A stretch of DNA of 64,000 nt. Origin: DATKBT01 sp035546295. Lineage in GTDB: Bacteria; Acidobacteriota; Thermoanaerobaculia; Multivoradales; Multivoraceae. The notes beneath the pieces are model-generated. The model did no database searches. It had not been told where the DNA came from and saw only the letters and a list, made by a program, of their open reading frames with translations. The stretch lies in NCBI GenBank assembly GCA_035546295.1, contig DATKBT010000099.1:1-64000 (forward strand), in the 5' to 3' direction. Positions 35,647 to 44,674 of this stretch are shown here, piece after piece (within the stretch, counting starts at the first letter, position 1; every line of letters begins with the position of its first letter). A program made the translations under genes and the position numbers.

Positions 35647-37908
35647 GTGGCGGACTCCAAGAGCGACTGGGAGCGCGTCGAGCCGCTGCTCGATCGGGCG
35701 CTGGACCTCGAGGACTCTCGGCGTCGCGAGTTCCTCGACGAGATCGGATCCGACGATCCGGCGCTCCTGCAGCGCCTGCTCGAGCTGCTCCGGGCGACCG
35801 AGGAGCCGGACCTGATGATCGACCGGCCGCTGCACGCGGTGGCGCGGGGGCTGGTCGAGAAGGTGCCGATCGAGAAGCTCGATCCCGCGCTGGCGCCCGG
35901 CAAGATGGTGGGTGTCTACCGGATCGTCGCCGAGATCGGCGAGGGCGGGATGGGGCGGGTGTTCCTGGCCGAGCGCGCGGACGGCGAGTACCGACAGCGG
36001 GTGGCGCTCAAGGTGCTCAACGAGCAGGCCGACGTCGAGGCGGAGTCCTACTCGAGGTTTCGGCGGGAGAGGCAGATCCTGGCCGATCTGAGGCATCCGG
36101 GCATCGCGCGGCTGCTCGATGGCGGCGTGACCGCTGACGGCCGTCCCTACTTCGTCCTCGAGTACGTCGACGGCGTGCCGCTGGTGGAGTACTGCGAGCG
36201 CAGGCAGCTGCCCATCGACGAGCGCGTCCGGCTCCTGGTGCAGGTGTGCGAAGCGCTGCACTACGCACACCAGCGCGGGGTGGTGCATCGCGATCTGAAG
36301 CCCTCCAACCTCCTGGTGGAGGAGGATCCCGAGCGCGGCCGGCGGGTCTGCGTCCTCGATTTCGGAATCGCCCACCACGGGCGTCCCAGCGAGATCACGC
36401 TCACCGGGCAGATCATGGGAACGCCGGGGTACATGTCGCCGGAGCAGGCGAAGGGTCTCACCCACCTCGTCGACCGTCGATGCGACGTCTTCGCGCTGGG
36501 GATCGTGCTCTACGAGCTGATCACGGGCCGCCAGCCGTTCGGGGGTGCCTCGGACTCGGCGGCGGTGGTGCTGCTGGCGATCGCCGAGGCTTCCTTCGAG
36601 CCGATCCGCGGCCCGGTGTCCGAGATCGGCGAGGACCTCGCGGCGATCGTCGAGCGCTGCCTCGCGAAGGAGCCCGAGGACCGCTACGACTCGATGAGAA
36701 CGCTGGGCGCCGAGCTCGAGCGCTATCTGGCGGAGCGCTCGCTCTCCGGGCGCACCGGTTTCGTTTCCTCGGTGCGCGCCGCTCTGCAACGACGTTCGCT
36801 CGGCTGGCCGCTCGCGGCGGCTGCGCTTCTGCTGACGATCGTGGCGGTCGTGAGCTGGCGCGGAGTGGCCGAGGCCCGCCACCGGCGAGAGGCCGCCGGG
36901 CATCTGGAGGCCGCGCGCCAGATCTCCAACCTCGCGCGCAGGGCCCACCTCTCGGAGGTCGGCGATCTGCGCGCCACGCGGGGCGAGATCGAGCTCCGCG
37001 TCGCCAGCATCCAAGGGGAGCTGGAGCGGGCCGCTCCCCGCGTCGGTGCGGCCGCACACTACGCCCTCGGGGTCGCGGCGCTCGAGCTCGGGGCGGCCTT
37101 CGATGCGATCGAGCACCTGAGCGCCGCCTGGGCGGGCGCGCTGCGCACCGACGAGGTGGCGTCGTCGCTGGTCGCCGCGGCGGCGGAGCGCCGTGGTCTG
37201 GTCTCGTCGATCGTCGACCTGTCGGGCGCGTCGCCGCTGCCGGAGGCGCTGCCGGAGGGCCTGCGGAGCCAGCTCGCAGCGGTGCTCGCGGCGGTCGGAG
37301 GAAGCGTACCGAACGAGCTCGCGGAGGCGCAGAGAGCTTGGCTCGACGGGCGTCACCGCGACGTGCTGGAGCAGGTTCGAAAGGCGACCGCACGCGAGCC
37401 CTGGCGCTACGAGAGCCTGCTCCTGGCCTCGGACTCGGCGGTCGAGCTGGCCCGAGAGGCGGCGGAGGAGAGCGAGCGCCGTCGCTGGAGCGACCAGGCC
37501 GCGAGAGCGCTCGGGGCGGCGGCGGAGCAGGGGAGGAGCGATCCTCGGGTCTACGATCGCCTATGCGCGCTGGGCCTGACGCGAACCGTGGCCGGCGGCG
37601 TGGCGAGCGCCGAGACCCTGGCTCCCTGCCGGCGTTCGGTCCGCCTCGATCCGCTGCGCTACGAGCCGCAGCTCCTGATCGCGCTCGGAACCCTCCGTCT
37701 GGGCGGCGCGCAGGAAGAGCGTGCCGAGGAAGCGGGTGCCAAGGAAGTTGATGCCGAGGAAGTTGATGCCGAGCAGCGGCAGGCGGCGCGACCTGATCTG
37801 GCCCGGGCGGCGGAAGCGATGGAGGTCGCGGCTCGCCTCGCGCCCGACGATCCCCTGGTGGCGCTGGTCGGGAGTTTCGTCGAGCAGCGGCGGGCCACCG
37901 GATCGTAG
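35647..37908 (+). CDS. Membrane Ser/Thr protein kinase with TPR-like C-terminus
   Basis: 753 aa from GTG 35647. A helical N-terminal segment (~1-85) of the type seen in acidobacterial kinases precedes the kinase domain: GEGGMGRV at residue 99, the ATP Lys at 122 (VALKVL), VVHRDLKPSN with the catalytic Asp at 216, DFG starting at 238, and GTPGYMSPEQA in the activation segment. One membrane helix lies near 386-405. Outside it, an Ala/Leu-rich helical region of TPR-like hairpins ends in a repeat stretch (GAKEVDAEEVDAE, 15-bp units at 37721-37774). A PknB-type sensor, probably autophosphorylating. No cognate phosphatase nearby. Confidence 0.92.
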   Translation: MADSKSDWERVEPLLDRALDLEDSRRREFLDEIGSDDPALLQRLLELLRATEEPDLMIDRPLHAVARGLVEKVPIEKLDPALAPGKMVGVYRIVAEIGEGGMGRVFLAERADGEYRQRVALKVLNEQADVEAESYSRFRRERQILADLRHPGIARLLDGGVTADGRPYFVLEYVDGVPLVEYCERRQLPIDERVRLLVQVCEALHYAHQRGVVHRDLKPSNLLVEEDPERGRRVCVLDFGIAHHGRPSEITLTGQIMGTPGYMSPEQAKGLTHLVDRRCDVFALGIVLYELITGRQPFGGASDSAAVVLLAIAEASFEPIRGPVSEIGEDLAAIVERCLAKEPEDRYDSMRTLGAELERYLAERSLSGRTGFVSSVRAALQRRSLGWPLAAAALLLTIVAVVSWRGVAEARHRREAAGHLEAARQISNLARRAHLSEVGDLRATRGEIELRVASIQGELERAAPRVGAAAHYALGVAALELGAAFDAIEHLSAAWAGALRTDEVASSLVAAAAERRGLVSSIVDLSGASPLPEALPEGLRSQLAAVLAAVGGSVPNELAEAQRAWLDGRHRDVLEQVRKATAREPWRYESLLLASDSAVELAREAAEESERRRWSDQAARALGAAAEQGRSDPRVYDRLCALGLTRTVAGGVASAETLAPCRRSVRLDPLRYEPQLLIALGTLRLGGAQEERAEEAGAKEVDAEEVDAEQRQAARPDLARAAEAMEVAARLAPDDPLVALVGSFVEQRRATGS
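37721..37774 (+). repeat. 15-bp tandem repeat in the kinase gene
   Basis: Three units of the type GTGCCGAGGAAGTTG and a partial fourth, in frame, coding the EEAGAKEVDAEEVDAE stretch. Confidence 0.8.
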
Positions 37909-37942
37909 CGAGGGCCGGCTCACCGCCGGCGAGCCGTCGAGC

Positions 37943-39826
37943 CTACGGCGAGGATCGGAGGCGCCGTCGGAGATCGCGGGCGGTGCGCTCGATCTCGGCA
38001 TCCAGGTCCTGCTCGAGCAGCCGGTCGAGCATGCCGATCGCCTCGCGGACGCCGCCTCCCCGGGCCGTCTCGATCGCCCGCGAGATCGTGCTCACGCCAC
38101 GGTTGTGGCGGGCCACGCGGACGATCTCGTCGATCGCGGCTCCGAGCTGGCCGCGCAGCCCGGGCGGGAGGTCCTGGTCGAGGCGCTCGGCGATCGCCTG
38201 ACCGCGGTCGAGCTCACCGTGGTTGACCAGCCAGCCGGCGAGCTCGAGCTCGGTGGTGGCGAGCTGCTCCTCCTGCCGGTGCAGGAGCTCGGGGCGGCGG
38301 AAGCGGCGAAGGCGCGGCGCGAGCGCGCGAGCACGCTCGCAGCCGCCGCTGCGACAGAGCGCAAGGCCCAGGTGGAGGAGGACCTGGGGCTCGCCCGGCA
38401 GGAGCTCTGCGGCACGACCGAGCGCCGTGATCGCTTCGCTCAGCCCTTGCTCGGTGAGGCCCCAGACCGGCGGGCCCTGGTCCGAGATCAGCCAGCTCTG
38501 GCCGAGCGCGGCGAGCGCGGCGCCACGAGTGGGATCGATCGCGACCGACCGCCTCAGGTGCGCGCGGGCAGCGAGCAGGTCCCGGGTGTCGATCTCGTTC
38601 CACTCGACGCCGTCGCGTTGCTGGCGCAGGAGACGGCGGAGCATCGACTCGCCGAGCAGATGAAGCGCGATCGCTTCTCGTGGCGCCGCTTCGACCGCCT
38701 CGCGGTACCAGACCTCGGCGGTGCCGTGGTCGCCCTCGAGGTCCGCGACCTCGCCCAGGCCCGCCCTCGCGAGACCGCTCGACGGATCGAGCCTCAGGGC
38801 CTCTTCGAGCAGGGAGCGGGCGTCGCGGGAACGGCCGAGCCGGACGGCGAGCTCGCCGAGCTGCGCCAGCGTCTCGCCGGGCGTCAGATCGCGCGGCGCC
38901 GGCAGCGGCGAGCCGGTCGCGGCGCGGACCACCAGCACCGGCAGCTCGGGCTGGTCCAGGTAGCGCTCGAGCTCCGCCTCGAGCCCCAGAGACGTCCGCT
39001 CGAAGGTCTGCTCGAACGCGTCGCTCGGATCGGCGCCCGCGGCGAGCTCGAGCAGGTAGCGGCCGAGCAGCTCGCGCCGGTCGGTCGCGCTCAGGAGGTA
39101 GTGGACGAAGGCCCAGGACTCGGCGTAGAACGCGCCCCGGCGGTCGCCTCCGTGGTCGTGGTCAAGCGCCGTGGTCGACTCGACGGCGACCAGGTCGGCG
39201 AGCGGCATCCAGCTCTCGCGTTGCAGCCAGTCGAGGTGGCGGGTCTTGGGCAGGCCGAGCACCGCCCGCTCCTCCTCGATGCGGGCCGTGGAGTAGTACT
39301 CGGCGAGACCCTCGTTGAGCCAGAGCGGCGCCCACGGGAGGTTGCGGCGGACCCAGGCGTGGAGCGCCTCGTGGAACAGCGTCTCGAGCGGCAGGGGCGA
39401 GGCGCTGGCGTCGATCACTAGGCGGTTTCCGAAGATCGAGGTCTGGAAGAAGCCGGTGACCTTGTCGTCGGCGCGTCCGGCGCTGCGGTCGCCGACGCGG
39501 CCGCCAACGCGGTCGCCAACGCGTGGTGCGAAACGGAGGTACTCGCGGCGGTCGCCGAGGACGAAGACGCGGGTGTCGATGGAGCTCTCTACGGCCTGGG
39601 GCGTGATCTCTGCCAGCAGTCCGCGCAGGCGCTCGAGCCGATCGGCCAGGACCGAGGCGCTGCGCCGGTCGAGATCGGTGAGCAGCGTGAACGCCGGCGT
39701 CTCGACCGCCAGCCAGGACGACCCGGCGCCGGGAGGTGTGCTGCGGGTCTGCCCTGCCGCCGGTCGCGTGCAGGGCAGCGCGGTCGAGACGATCAGCAGG
39801 AGCAGCGGCGCAGCGAGGGATCGCAC
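37943..39826 (-). CDS. Secreted gluzincin-type peptidase with TPR repeats
   Basis: 627 aa. Signal peptide (APLLLLIVSTALP, then Cys). The zinc site HEALH near residues 152-156 is followed 18 residues on by LNEGLAEYYS, which supplies the third ligand Glu, as in peptidase MA-like (DUF1570) proteins. The C-terminal half is TPR-like (LEEALRLDPSSGLARAGLGE, SVAIDPTRGAALAALGQSW). A 12-bp repeat near 39487-39522 codes an RVGDRVGGRVGDR insert before the catalytic part. Convergent with the kinase gene, 34 bp apart. Probably a periplasmic or outer-surface metallopeptidase. Confidence 0.85.
   Translation of the reverse strand: MRSLAAPLLLLIVSTALPCTRPAAGQTRSTPPGAGSSWLAVETPAFTLLTDLDRRSASVLADRLERLRGLLAEITPQAVESSIDTRVFVLGDRREYLRFAPRVGDRVGGRVGDRSAGRADDKVTGFFQTSIFGNRLVIDASASPLPLETLFHEALHAWVRRNLPWAPLWLNEGLAEYYSTARIEEERAVLGLPKTRHLDWLQRESWMPLADLVAVESTTALDHDHGGDRRGAFYAESWAFVHYLLSATDRRELLGRYLLELAAGADPSDAFEQTFERTSLGLEAELERYLDQPELPVLVVRAATGSPLPAPRDLTPGETLAQLGELAVRLGRSRDARSLLEEALRLDPSSGLARAGLGEVADLEGDHGTAEVWYREAVEAAPREAIALHLLGESMLRRLLRQQRDGVEWNEIDTRDLLAARAHLRRSVAIDPTRGAALAALGQSWLISDQGPPVWGLTEQGLSEAITALGRAAELLPGEPQVLLHLGLALCRSGGCERARALAPRLRRFRRPELLHRQEEQLATTELELAGWLVNHGELDRGQAIAERLDQDLPPGLRGQLGAAIDEIVRVARHNRGVSTISRAIETARGGGVREAIGMLDRLLEQDLDAEIERTARDLRRRLRSSP
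39487..39522. repeat. 12-bp tandem repeat in the gluzincin gene
   Basis: Three units of the type GGTCGCCAACGC, in frame, in the N-terminal part of the metallopeptidase. Confidence 0.75.
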
Positions 39827-39884
39827 GCTCGGAGTCTAAAGGGATTCCTCACGCGGCGACTCGCCGCACGCCGAGGATCGCTTC

Positions 39885-42203
39885 TTACTCGACGCCTGGG
39901 CGACGGCGCGAGCGCGCGCGGTCACGCTCGAGCTCCTCGAGCTGTTCCCGCAGCCGATCGATCCGCTCCTGGAGACGCTCGATGTGCCGGAGTTGGACCT
40001 CCTCGCGCCGCCGATGCGCCTCGTCGCTGCGCGGCGTCCCGGGCCGCACCGCGACGCGGGGCTCGAGGCGCCGGACCTCGCGGATGCGGTGCTCGATCCT
40101 CCTTCGTTCCTGGTCCTCGGCGCGCCGCCGCTCGTCGACCTCGACGCGTCGGGCGCGACGCTTCTCCTCTCGCACGATCCGGCGCTCGGCCTCGGCGCGG
40201 TCGAGGACCGAGCGTCTCGCCTGCTCGGCGCGGCGAGCGGACGCCTCTCGCCGGACGGCCTCGGTCGCCTGGCGCTCCGCGGTGGCCTGGCGCTCCGCGA
40301 TCGTCCGGCGCTCCGCGGTGGCCTGGTGCTCCGCGATCGTCCGGCGCTCCGCGATCGCTCGACGCTCGGCGCTGCTTCGGCGGGGCTTCTCGTCGAGGCG
40401 CTGCAGCGCGAGAGCCTGCCGTTCGACGGCGGCGGCGACCGCTTCCGGCGCGACCCTCGGCTCGGGACGCGGCTCGGCCGCAGCGCGCGGGCTCCGTCCG
40501 GCTGCGAGGCGGCTCCAGCCGGCGGCCAGCTCCGCCTCCATCTCGGCGATCTCGATCTCCAGGTGGTAGATCCGAGCGCGCAGCTCGGCCTCGTCCGGCT
40601 GCACGGCGTCGTCCATCCTCGGCAGCCCGGATGGAATCTCGGGAGCGGGCGGCGGCGCCGGCGTCACGACGCCGCGAGGCGCCGGGGCCATGCCCGGGAT
40701 CGCGGGACGTGGCGCGGCGAGAGGCTCGAAGTGGGAGGGCTCCGGCAGTCTCGGCTCGCCTGCGTCGAGCCTCCACCACCGAGCGGGTTCGGGCGCGGGC
40801 GTGGGCTCTGCGGGCTCGCCGGGAGCCGCCAGAGCCGGGAGACGGGGCGCCGCCGGCGACGCGAGAGTGAAGGCCGCCGGCGACGGAACACGGGGAGCCG
40901 GCAACGAGGGTGGCTGCGGCGGCTGCGTCGTCGGCTGCGTCGTTGGCCGCGCCGGCTGGGGCGCCGGAACCGGGCGGACGCTCGGTCGGGGCGTGATCGG
41001 CGGTGGCGGGGGCGCCCAAGAGGCCGCCGTGATCGTCGTGCCGGTGAAGGCCGGGGCCGTGAAGATCGTGACGACGGCGCCGACCGCGAGGAGCGCCAGC
41101 CAGGGGGAGGCCGACCGGTGATGCGAGAGGCCGCCCGCGACCAGCCGGCGCACGCGATCGCCGAGCGTCGACGGCGTCGCCGCCAGCGTGCTAGCGCCGT
41201 AGGCCTGGTCCAGCGCCGGCCATCGGCTCCGGCCGCCGCCGCGGACGGTCCAGGCGGCGGCCTTGGCGAGCGCGCGCGCCAGGGCGAGGGGCTGGCCGGT
41301 GAGTCGTGAAGCCCACTCGTCGCTCGCCAGCTCGAACAGGGCAGCCAGACGACGGCGCGCCACTCGGTGGAGAGGCTGGAAGGGGAGGAGGATCTCGAAC
41401 AGACGGGCGACGAGCTGCCAGACGGCGTCGCGCCTCGCGACGTGAGCCAGCTCGTGCGCGAGCACGGCGTCCAGCTCGTCGGCGTCGAGCTCGACCAGGG
41501 CCCGCGAGGGCAGACAGATCTCGGGACGGCGAAAGCCGCGCACGATCGGGACCTTCAAGCGATCCGAGACCGCGAGGACGATCGGCCGCCGGAGGCCGGC
41601 CGCCTCTCGGAGACGCTCGAGCGCCGCCACCGTCTCACTGCCGCTGAGGACCTCCCGGTGCGACAGCCTTCGGCGGAGTCGAGCGCTGGCGATCACCAGG
41701 CGGACGCTCAGCCAGCCCGCGGCCAGGAGCCAGAGCGCGAGCAGGGTCCGGACCGCGGTCTCGACGACGGCGGCTCGCGCGGTGAGCGCCGCCGGCGCCT
41801 CGGAAGCCAGCGCCACGGTCACCGGCGCCGTCGGGCTCTGCGATGTCGCCCCGGCGAGCTCGGCGGGTCCGAGCAAGGACGCGGCGCCGGGCGTCGCCTC
41901 GGTCGTGCTCCCCTGCTCGGGGCTCACTTGCTCTGGGTTCACCAGCTCGGTGGAGGGCTGATGATGGCCGATCTCGAACCGCCCTGCCAGCGGCTCGACG
42001 GAGAGGGTCGCCTGCAGGCCGGTGGTCAGCAGGCCGGCCAGGAGCGCCAGCTTCCACAGCCGCTCCTCGACCCCCAGGGATCCGTGCCGGCGCGCCCAGA
42101 GCGTCGACAGCCAGCAGAGCCCCAGCAGGATCGTGCTGTGGGCCAGGTAGGTGAGCGCCCAGCCGAGCGATGTACCGGTCGAGAGCTGCGTGGTGTCGAG
42201 CAT
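39885..42203 (-). CDS. BlaR1/MecR1-type M56 membrane metallopeptidase with long repeat tail
   Basis: 772 aa. N-terminal membrane helices (SLGWALTYLAHSTILLGLCW and LALLAGLLTTGLQ), a third near 155-175, then the M56 zinc site LAHELAHVARRD at residues 250-254 and the partner motif ELASDEWASRL. A fourth helix near 350 is followed by a Pro-rich region. A long charged coiled coil of AERRTIAERQAT-type hexads comes next (18-bp repeats at 40271-40360). There is no penicillin-binding sensor domain, unlike BlaR1. It presumably cleaves or inactivates the BlaI repressor encoded upstream. GAGGAG sits before the ATG. Confidence 0.88.
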   Translation of the reverse strand: MLDTTQLSTGTSLGWALTYLAHSTILLGLCWLSTLWARRHGSLGVEERLWKLALLAGLLTTGLQATLSVEPLAGRFEIGHHQPSTELVNPEQVSPEQGSTTEATPGAASLLGPAELAGATSQSPTAPVTVALASEAPAALTARAAVVETAVRTLLALWLLAAGWLSVRLVIASARLRRRLSHREVLSGSETVAALERLREAAGLRRPIVLAVSDRLKVPIVRGFRRPEICLPSRALVELDADELDAVLAHELAHVARRDAVWQLVARLFEILLPFQPLHRVARRRLAALFELASDEWASRLTGQPLALARALAKAAAWTVRGGGRSRWPALDQAYGASTLAATPSTLGDRVRRLVAGGLSHHRSASPWLALLAVGAVVTIFTAPAFTGTTITAASWAPPPPPITPRPSVRPVPAPQPARPTTQPTTQPPQPPSLPAPRVPSPAAFTLASPAAPRLPALAAPGEPAEPTPAPEPARWWRLDAGEPRLPEPSHFEPLAAPRPAIPGMAPAPRGVVTPAPPPAPEIPSGLPRMDDAVQPDEAELRARIYHLEIEIAEMEAELAAGWSRLAAGRSPRAAAEPRPEPRVAPEAVAAAVERQALALQRLDEKPRRSSAERRAIAERRTIAEHQATAERRTIAERQATAERQATEAVRREASARRAEQARRSVLDRAEAERRIVREEKRRARRVEVDERRRAEDQERRRIEHRIREVRRLEPRVAVRPGTPRSDEAHRRREEVQLRHIERLQERIDRLREQLEELERDRARSRRRPGVE
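40271..40360. repeat. Five 18-bp tandem repeats in the M56 gene tail
   Basis: Units of the type GGCGCTCCGCGATCGTCC and GGCGCTCCGCGGTGGCCT alternate, 18 bp each. They encode six-residue AERxxx coiled-coil units on the minus strand. Confidence 0.85.
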
Positions 42204-42234
42204 GATGTCTCCTCGAGGGCTGGCCGGCGCGGGA

Positions 42235-42345
42235 TCAGGAGCTCCGACCCGAGAGGGTCGAGTCGGGAGCGGTCGAATCGGGAGCGGCTGGAGTGGGCTC
42301 CGAGGGCGTGCTGTGTCGTACGGAACGGCGCGCGTGGGTGTTCAT
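42235..42345 (-). CDS. 36-aa ORF between the BlaI-like and BlaR1-like genes
   Basis: ATG 42345 overlaps the stop of the BlaI-like gene (ATGA) and is preceded by a very strong G-rich ribosome site (GGGAGGGGG). The peptide is basic at the start (MNTHARRSVRHS) and then Pro/Ser/Asp-rich (APDSTAPDSTLSGRSS). There is no hydrophobic segment. It may be a real small protein or a coupling device that brings ribosomes to the M56 gene 31 bp downstream. Confidence 0.5.
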   Translation of the reverse strand: MNTHARRSVRHSTPSEPTPAAPDSTAPDSTLSGRSS

Positions 42346-42737
42346 GGTTCCCCCTCCCGGGTCTCCGCATGCTCGGCCCGGGCAATCAGGCGGCGGAGCT
42401 CTTCGAGCTCGTCGGGATCGATCTCGCGCTCCTGGAGCAGGTGGCTGACGACCGCGGCGACCGAGCCGTCGAACAGCCGGTCGGTGAGCTCCCCGAGCAT
42501 CGAGCGGCGGACCTCCGCCTCGGTGATCGTGGGCCGGTAGACGTACCTGCGCCCCTCGGTGCGATGCGTGACCACGCCCTTTCGCTCCATCTTGCCGAGC
42601 ATGGTGGCGATCGTGGTCGGCGCCAGCCGGCGTTCCTTCCACAGCGCCCGGTACACCTCGGCGGCAGGGGCCTCCCCCTGCTCCCAGAGGATCTGCATGA
42701 TCGCGTGCTGGAGGTCTCCGAGCTGGCTGCGGCTCAT
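42342..42737 (-). CDS. BlaI/MecI/CopY-family transcriptional repressor
   Basis: 131 aa from ATG 42737; the frame opens earlier, at 42776, but that part overlaps the promoter. Winged helix: LQHAIMQILWEQGEAPAAEV, TTIATMLGKMERKGVVTH and the wing RRYVYRPTITE, then a C-terminal dimerisation segment (MLGELTDRLFDGSVAAVVSH). Members dimerise on short palindromes and are inactivated by proteolysis through the adjacent M56 protein. The operator lies within its own promoter, so autoregulation is likely. Confidence 0.93.
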   Translation of the reverse strand: MSRSQLGDLQHAIMQILWEQGEAPAAEVYRALWKERRLAPTTIATMLGKMERKGVVTHRTEGRRYVYRPTITEAEVRRSMLGELTDRLFDGSVAAVVSHLLQEREIDPDELEELRRLIARAEHAETREGEP

Positions 42738-42747
42738 GACGACCGCG

Positions 42748-42776
42748 ATAGTACTACCGAGGTAGTTGATCGTCAA
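42748..42776 (-). promoter_or_regulatory. Promoter and operator of the BlaI-like operon
   Basis: On the minus strand TTGACG (42776-42771) and TACTAT (42753-42748) are separated by exactly 17 bp. The spacer and the first base of the -10 contain a perfect dyad, ACTACC-GA-GGTAGT as read on plus at 42753-42766. The ATG is 10 nt after the -10, so the transcript would have almost no leader. A repressor dimer here would block polymerase directly. Confidence 0.8.
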
Positions 42777-42878
42777 CGGGCGCGCAATGAATGCCGCGAT
42801 CCGTCCCCTGGCGCCGCCGGCCGCGAGCCGTCGGCGCAGCGGGCACGCGACGAGCGGTGCACGACCCGGAGGCCGAGC

Positions 42879-43676
42879 TCACCGTGCCCCGGCTCGACGC
42901 ACGTAGATGTCGCCGTTCCAGGTCTTGAACCGGGTCTCCTCGCCGCCGCCCCCGACTGTGGCGTGGATCTCGCGCTCGACGCGGTACTTGACCCGGCCGG
43001 CGTCGCGCTCGACCTGGGTGCTCGTCGGCAGGATCTCGAGCTCGAAGTCGCTGTAGATCTCGCCCTGCATCGAGCTGATCTTGAGATCGGACGAGAAGCC
43101 CGCCGGGAAGGTGACGTCGATGTCGCCGTTGAAGGTGATGAACGAGAGCGGCTTGCGCTCGCCGAGACCGGTGAGCTCCACCTCGATGTCTCCGTTGGTC
43201 GAGCTCGCGACGACCGAGCCGGCGATCCCGGTCGCTTCGATGTCGCCGTTGACGCAGCTCAGCTCGAGGTCTCCCTCGACGTCGCGCACGACCATGGTCT
43301 CTCCCGAGATCGAGTGGAGCGTCATCGAAGTGCGGCGGGGAACCTCGATTCGGACCATCAGCTCCTCGCCCCAGCCCCCCTGGACCTCGACGGTGTTGCC
43401 CTCGGCCTCGGCAGTGAGACCGAAGCTGCGGTTGGGGATGCGGTACATGCCGTCGACCTTCTCGGGCTCGCCGCCGCGCTCGAGCTCGTCCTCCTCGCCG
43501 AACACCACGACGACCTCGTCGGTGTCGACGCCGCGGACTTCGATCGAGCCGTTGGGCAGGGAGACCTCGAGGCGAACCGGCTCGCCGGGGTTCGCGATCG
43601 TGAGCGCCATCCGCTCGGCCGCGAGCGGCGCGGCGGTGGCCAGGACGAACAGACTGAGGGAGAGAAAGCGCATCAT
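42879..43676 (-). CDS. Secreted DUF4097-type beta-repeat protein (first)
   Basis: 265 aa. Signal peptide (MMRFLSLSLFVLATAAPLAA). Then strand repeats of a beta-helix type typical of DUF4097 (adhesin-like): LPNGSIEVRGVD, VNGDIEATGIAGS, TNGDIEVELTG, FNGDIDVTFPAGF and TWNGDIYVRRAG. NGDI/NGSI recurs at each turn. Probably periplasmic. Part of the ECF-controlled cluster at 42879-46199, but separated from the next DUF4097 gene by 107 bp with a repeat, so perhaps a separate unit. Confidence 0.85.
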   Translation of the reverse strand: MMRFLSLSLFVLATAAPLAAERMALTIANPGEPVRLEVSLPNGSIEVRGVDTDEVVVVFGEEDELERGGEPEKVDGMYRIPNRSFGLTAEAEGNTVEVQGGWGEELMVRIEVPRRTSMTLHSISGETMVVRDVEGDLELSCVNGDIEATGIAGSVVASSTNGDIEVELTGLGERKPLSFITFNGDIDVTFPAGFSSDLKISSMQGEIYSDFELEILPTSTQVERDAGRVKYRVEREIHATVGGGGEETRFKTWNGDIYVRRAGAR

Positions 43677-43694
43677 CTCTGAGTTCTCCTTCTT

Positions 43695-43739
43695 CGAGGA
43701 GTCGGTTTCCAGGAGTCAGTTTCGAGGAGTCGGTACTGG
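43695..43739. repeat. Three ~15-bp direct repeats between the DUF4097 genes
   Basis: CGAGGAGTCGGTTTC, CAGGAGTCAGTTTC and GAGGAGTCGGTACTGG follow one another, read on plus. On the minus strand they lie in the leader of the 42879-43676 gene, with GACTCCTCG-type cores. Confidence 0.7.
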
Positions 43740-43783
43740 AATCGAACGGGGAGTCGGGCGTCAGCGGGCGGGTCCGCTGCGGG

Positions 43784-44674
43784 TCAGTCCGTCGCGGTCA
43801 GGATCACGTCGCCGTTGAGGGTCTCGAGGCGCAGCGTCGGTCCGCCCGCGCCGATGCGCCAGGTCGACCAGCGGTCGAGCCGGTAGCGGGTGCCATCGTG
43901 GCGGTCCTCGACCCGAACCTGCGGCGGCACCGCGGTGAGGTCCCAGCCGCCGCGCTCGCGCGCCGCGACCCGCATCTCGCCGTTCATGCTCTTGAACTGG
44001 ACGTCTGCCGCGAGGTCGGGCGGAAAGGCGAGCTCGATGTCGCCATTGATCGTGTGCGCCTCGATCTCGTCGCGCGGAGCGACGAGGAAACTCGCCACGA
44101 TGCCGCCGTTGACCGTCTCGAGGGTGCCGGCGCCGGCGCTCTCGAGCAGGCGCACGCCGCCGTTGACATTGCGCAGGTGGAAGCTCCCCTCGACGCCGGC
44201 GACGTCGATCTCGCCGTCGGTGACCGTGCGCAGGTCGATGTCGAGCCGGCGGGGCACGCGCAGGACGAAGTCGTAGACGACGCGGTAGCCGGGATCGCGC
44301 CGGTCCGACCAGCGCTCGCGGTCCCGCGAGTCGCGGAAGGGGCCGTCGACGAACAGGTCGACGACGCCGTCCCGGCCGCTGGTCTCGAGCCGCACCTCCT
44401 CGCGCGCCCGCTCGGCGGCGCGCTCGGTGCGCGCGATGATCGTCTCGGTGACCGACATCTCGACGGTGTCGCGGTCGTGTGCGCGGACCTCGATCGAGCC
44501 GTGGACGTTGTCCACCACCAGCGCCTCGAAGGGACCGTCGCTGGGGGCGAAGCTCTCCTCGAAGGTGCGCGAGGAGCGCGTCTCGGCGGCAGCGGCGCCG
44601 GGGTCGGCCGCCAGCAGGGTCGCGGCCGCGGCCAGCGCGACGGCGCCCGGAATCGAGGAGATCGATCGAGTCAT
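43784..44674 (-). CDS. Secreted DUF4097-type beta-repeat protein (second)
   Basis: 296 aa. Signal peptide (GAVALAAAATLLAADPGAAA). NGDI/NGEM/NGGV turns recur (VDNVHGSIEVRAHD, VNGGVRLLESAGAG, INGDIELAFP, MNGEMRVAARER, LNGDVILTATD), as in DUF4097. The ATG shares one base with the stop of the HEAT-repeat gene (TGATG), so it is translated as part of the ECF operon. It is a paralogue of the 42879 gene with a longer N-terminal half. Confidence 0.88.
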   Translation of the reverse strand: MTRSISSIPGAVALAAAATLLAADPGAAAAETRSSRTFEESFAPSDGPFEALVVDNVHGSIEVRAHDRDTVEMSVTETIIARTERAAERAREEVRLETSGRDGVVDLFVDGPFRDSRDRERWSDRRDPGYRVVYDFVLRVPRRLDIDLRTVTDGEIDVAGVEGSFHLRNVNGGVRLLESAGAGTLETVNGGIVASFLVAPRDEIEAHTINGDIELAFPPDLAADVQFKSMNGEMRVAARERGGWDLTAVPPQVRVEDRHDGTRYRLDRWSTWRIGAGGPTLRLETLNGDVILTATD

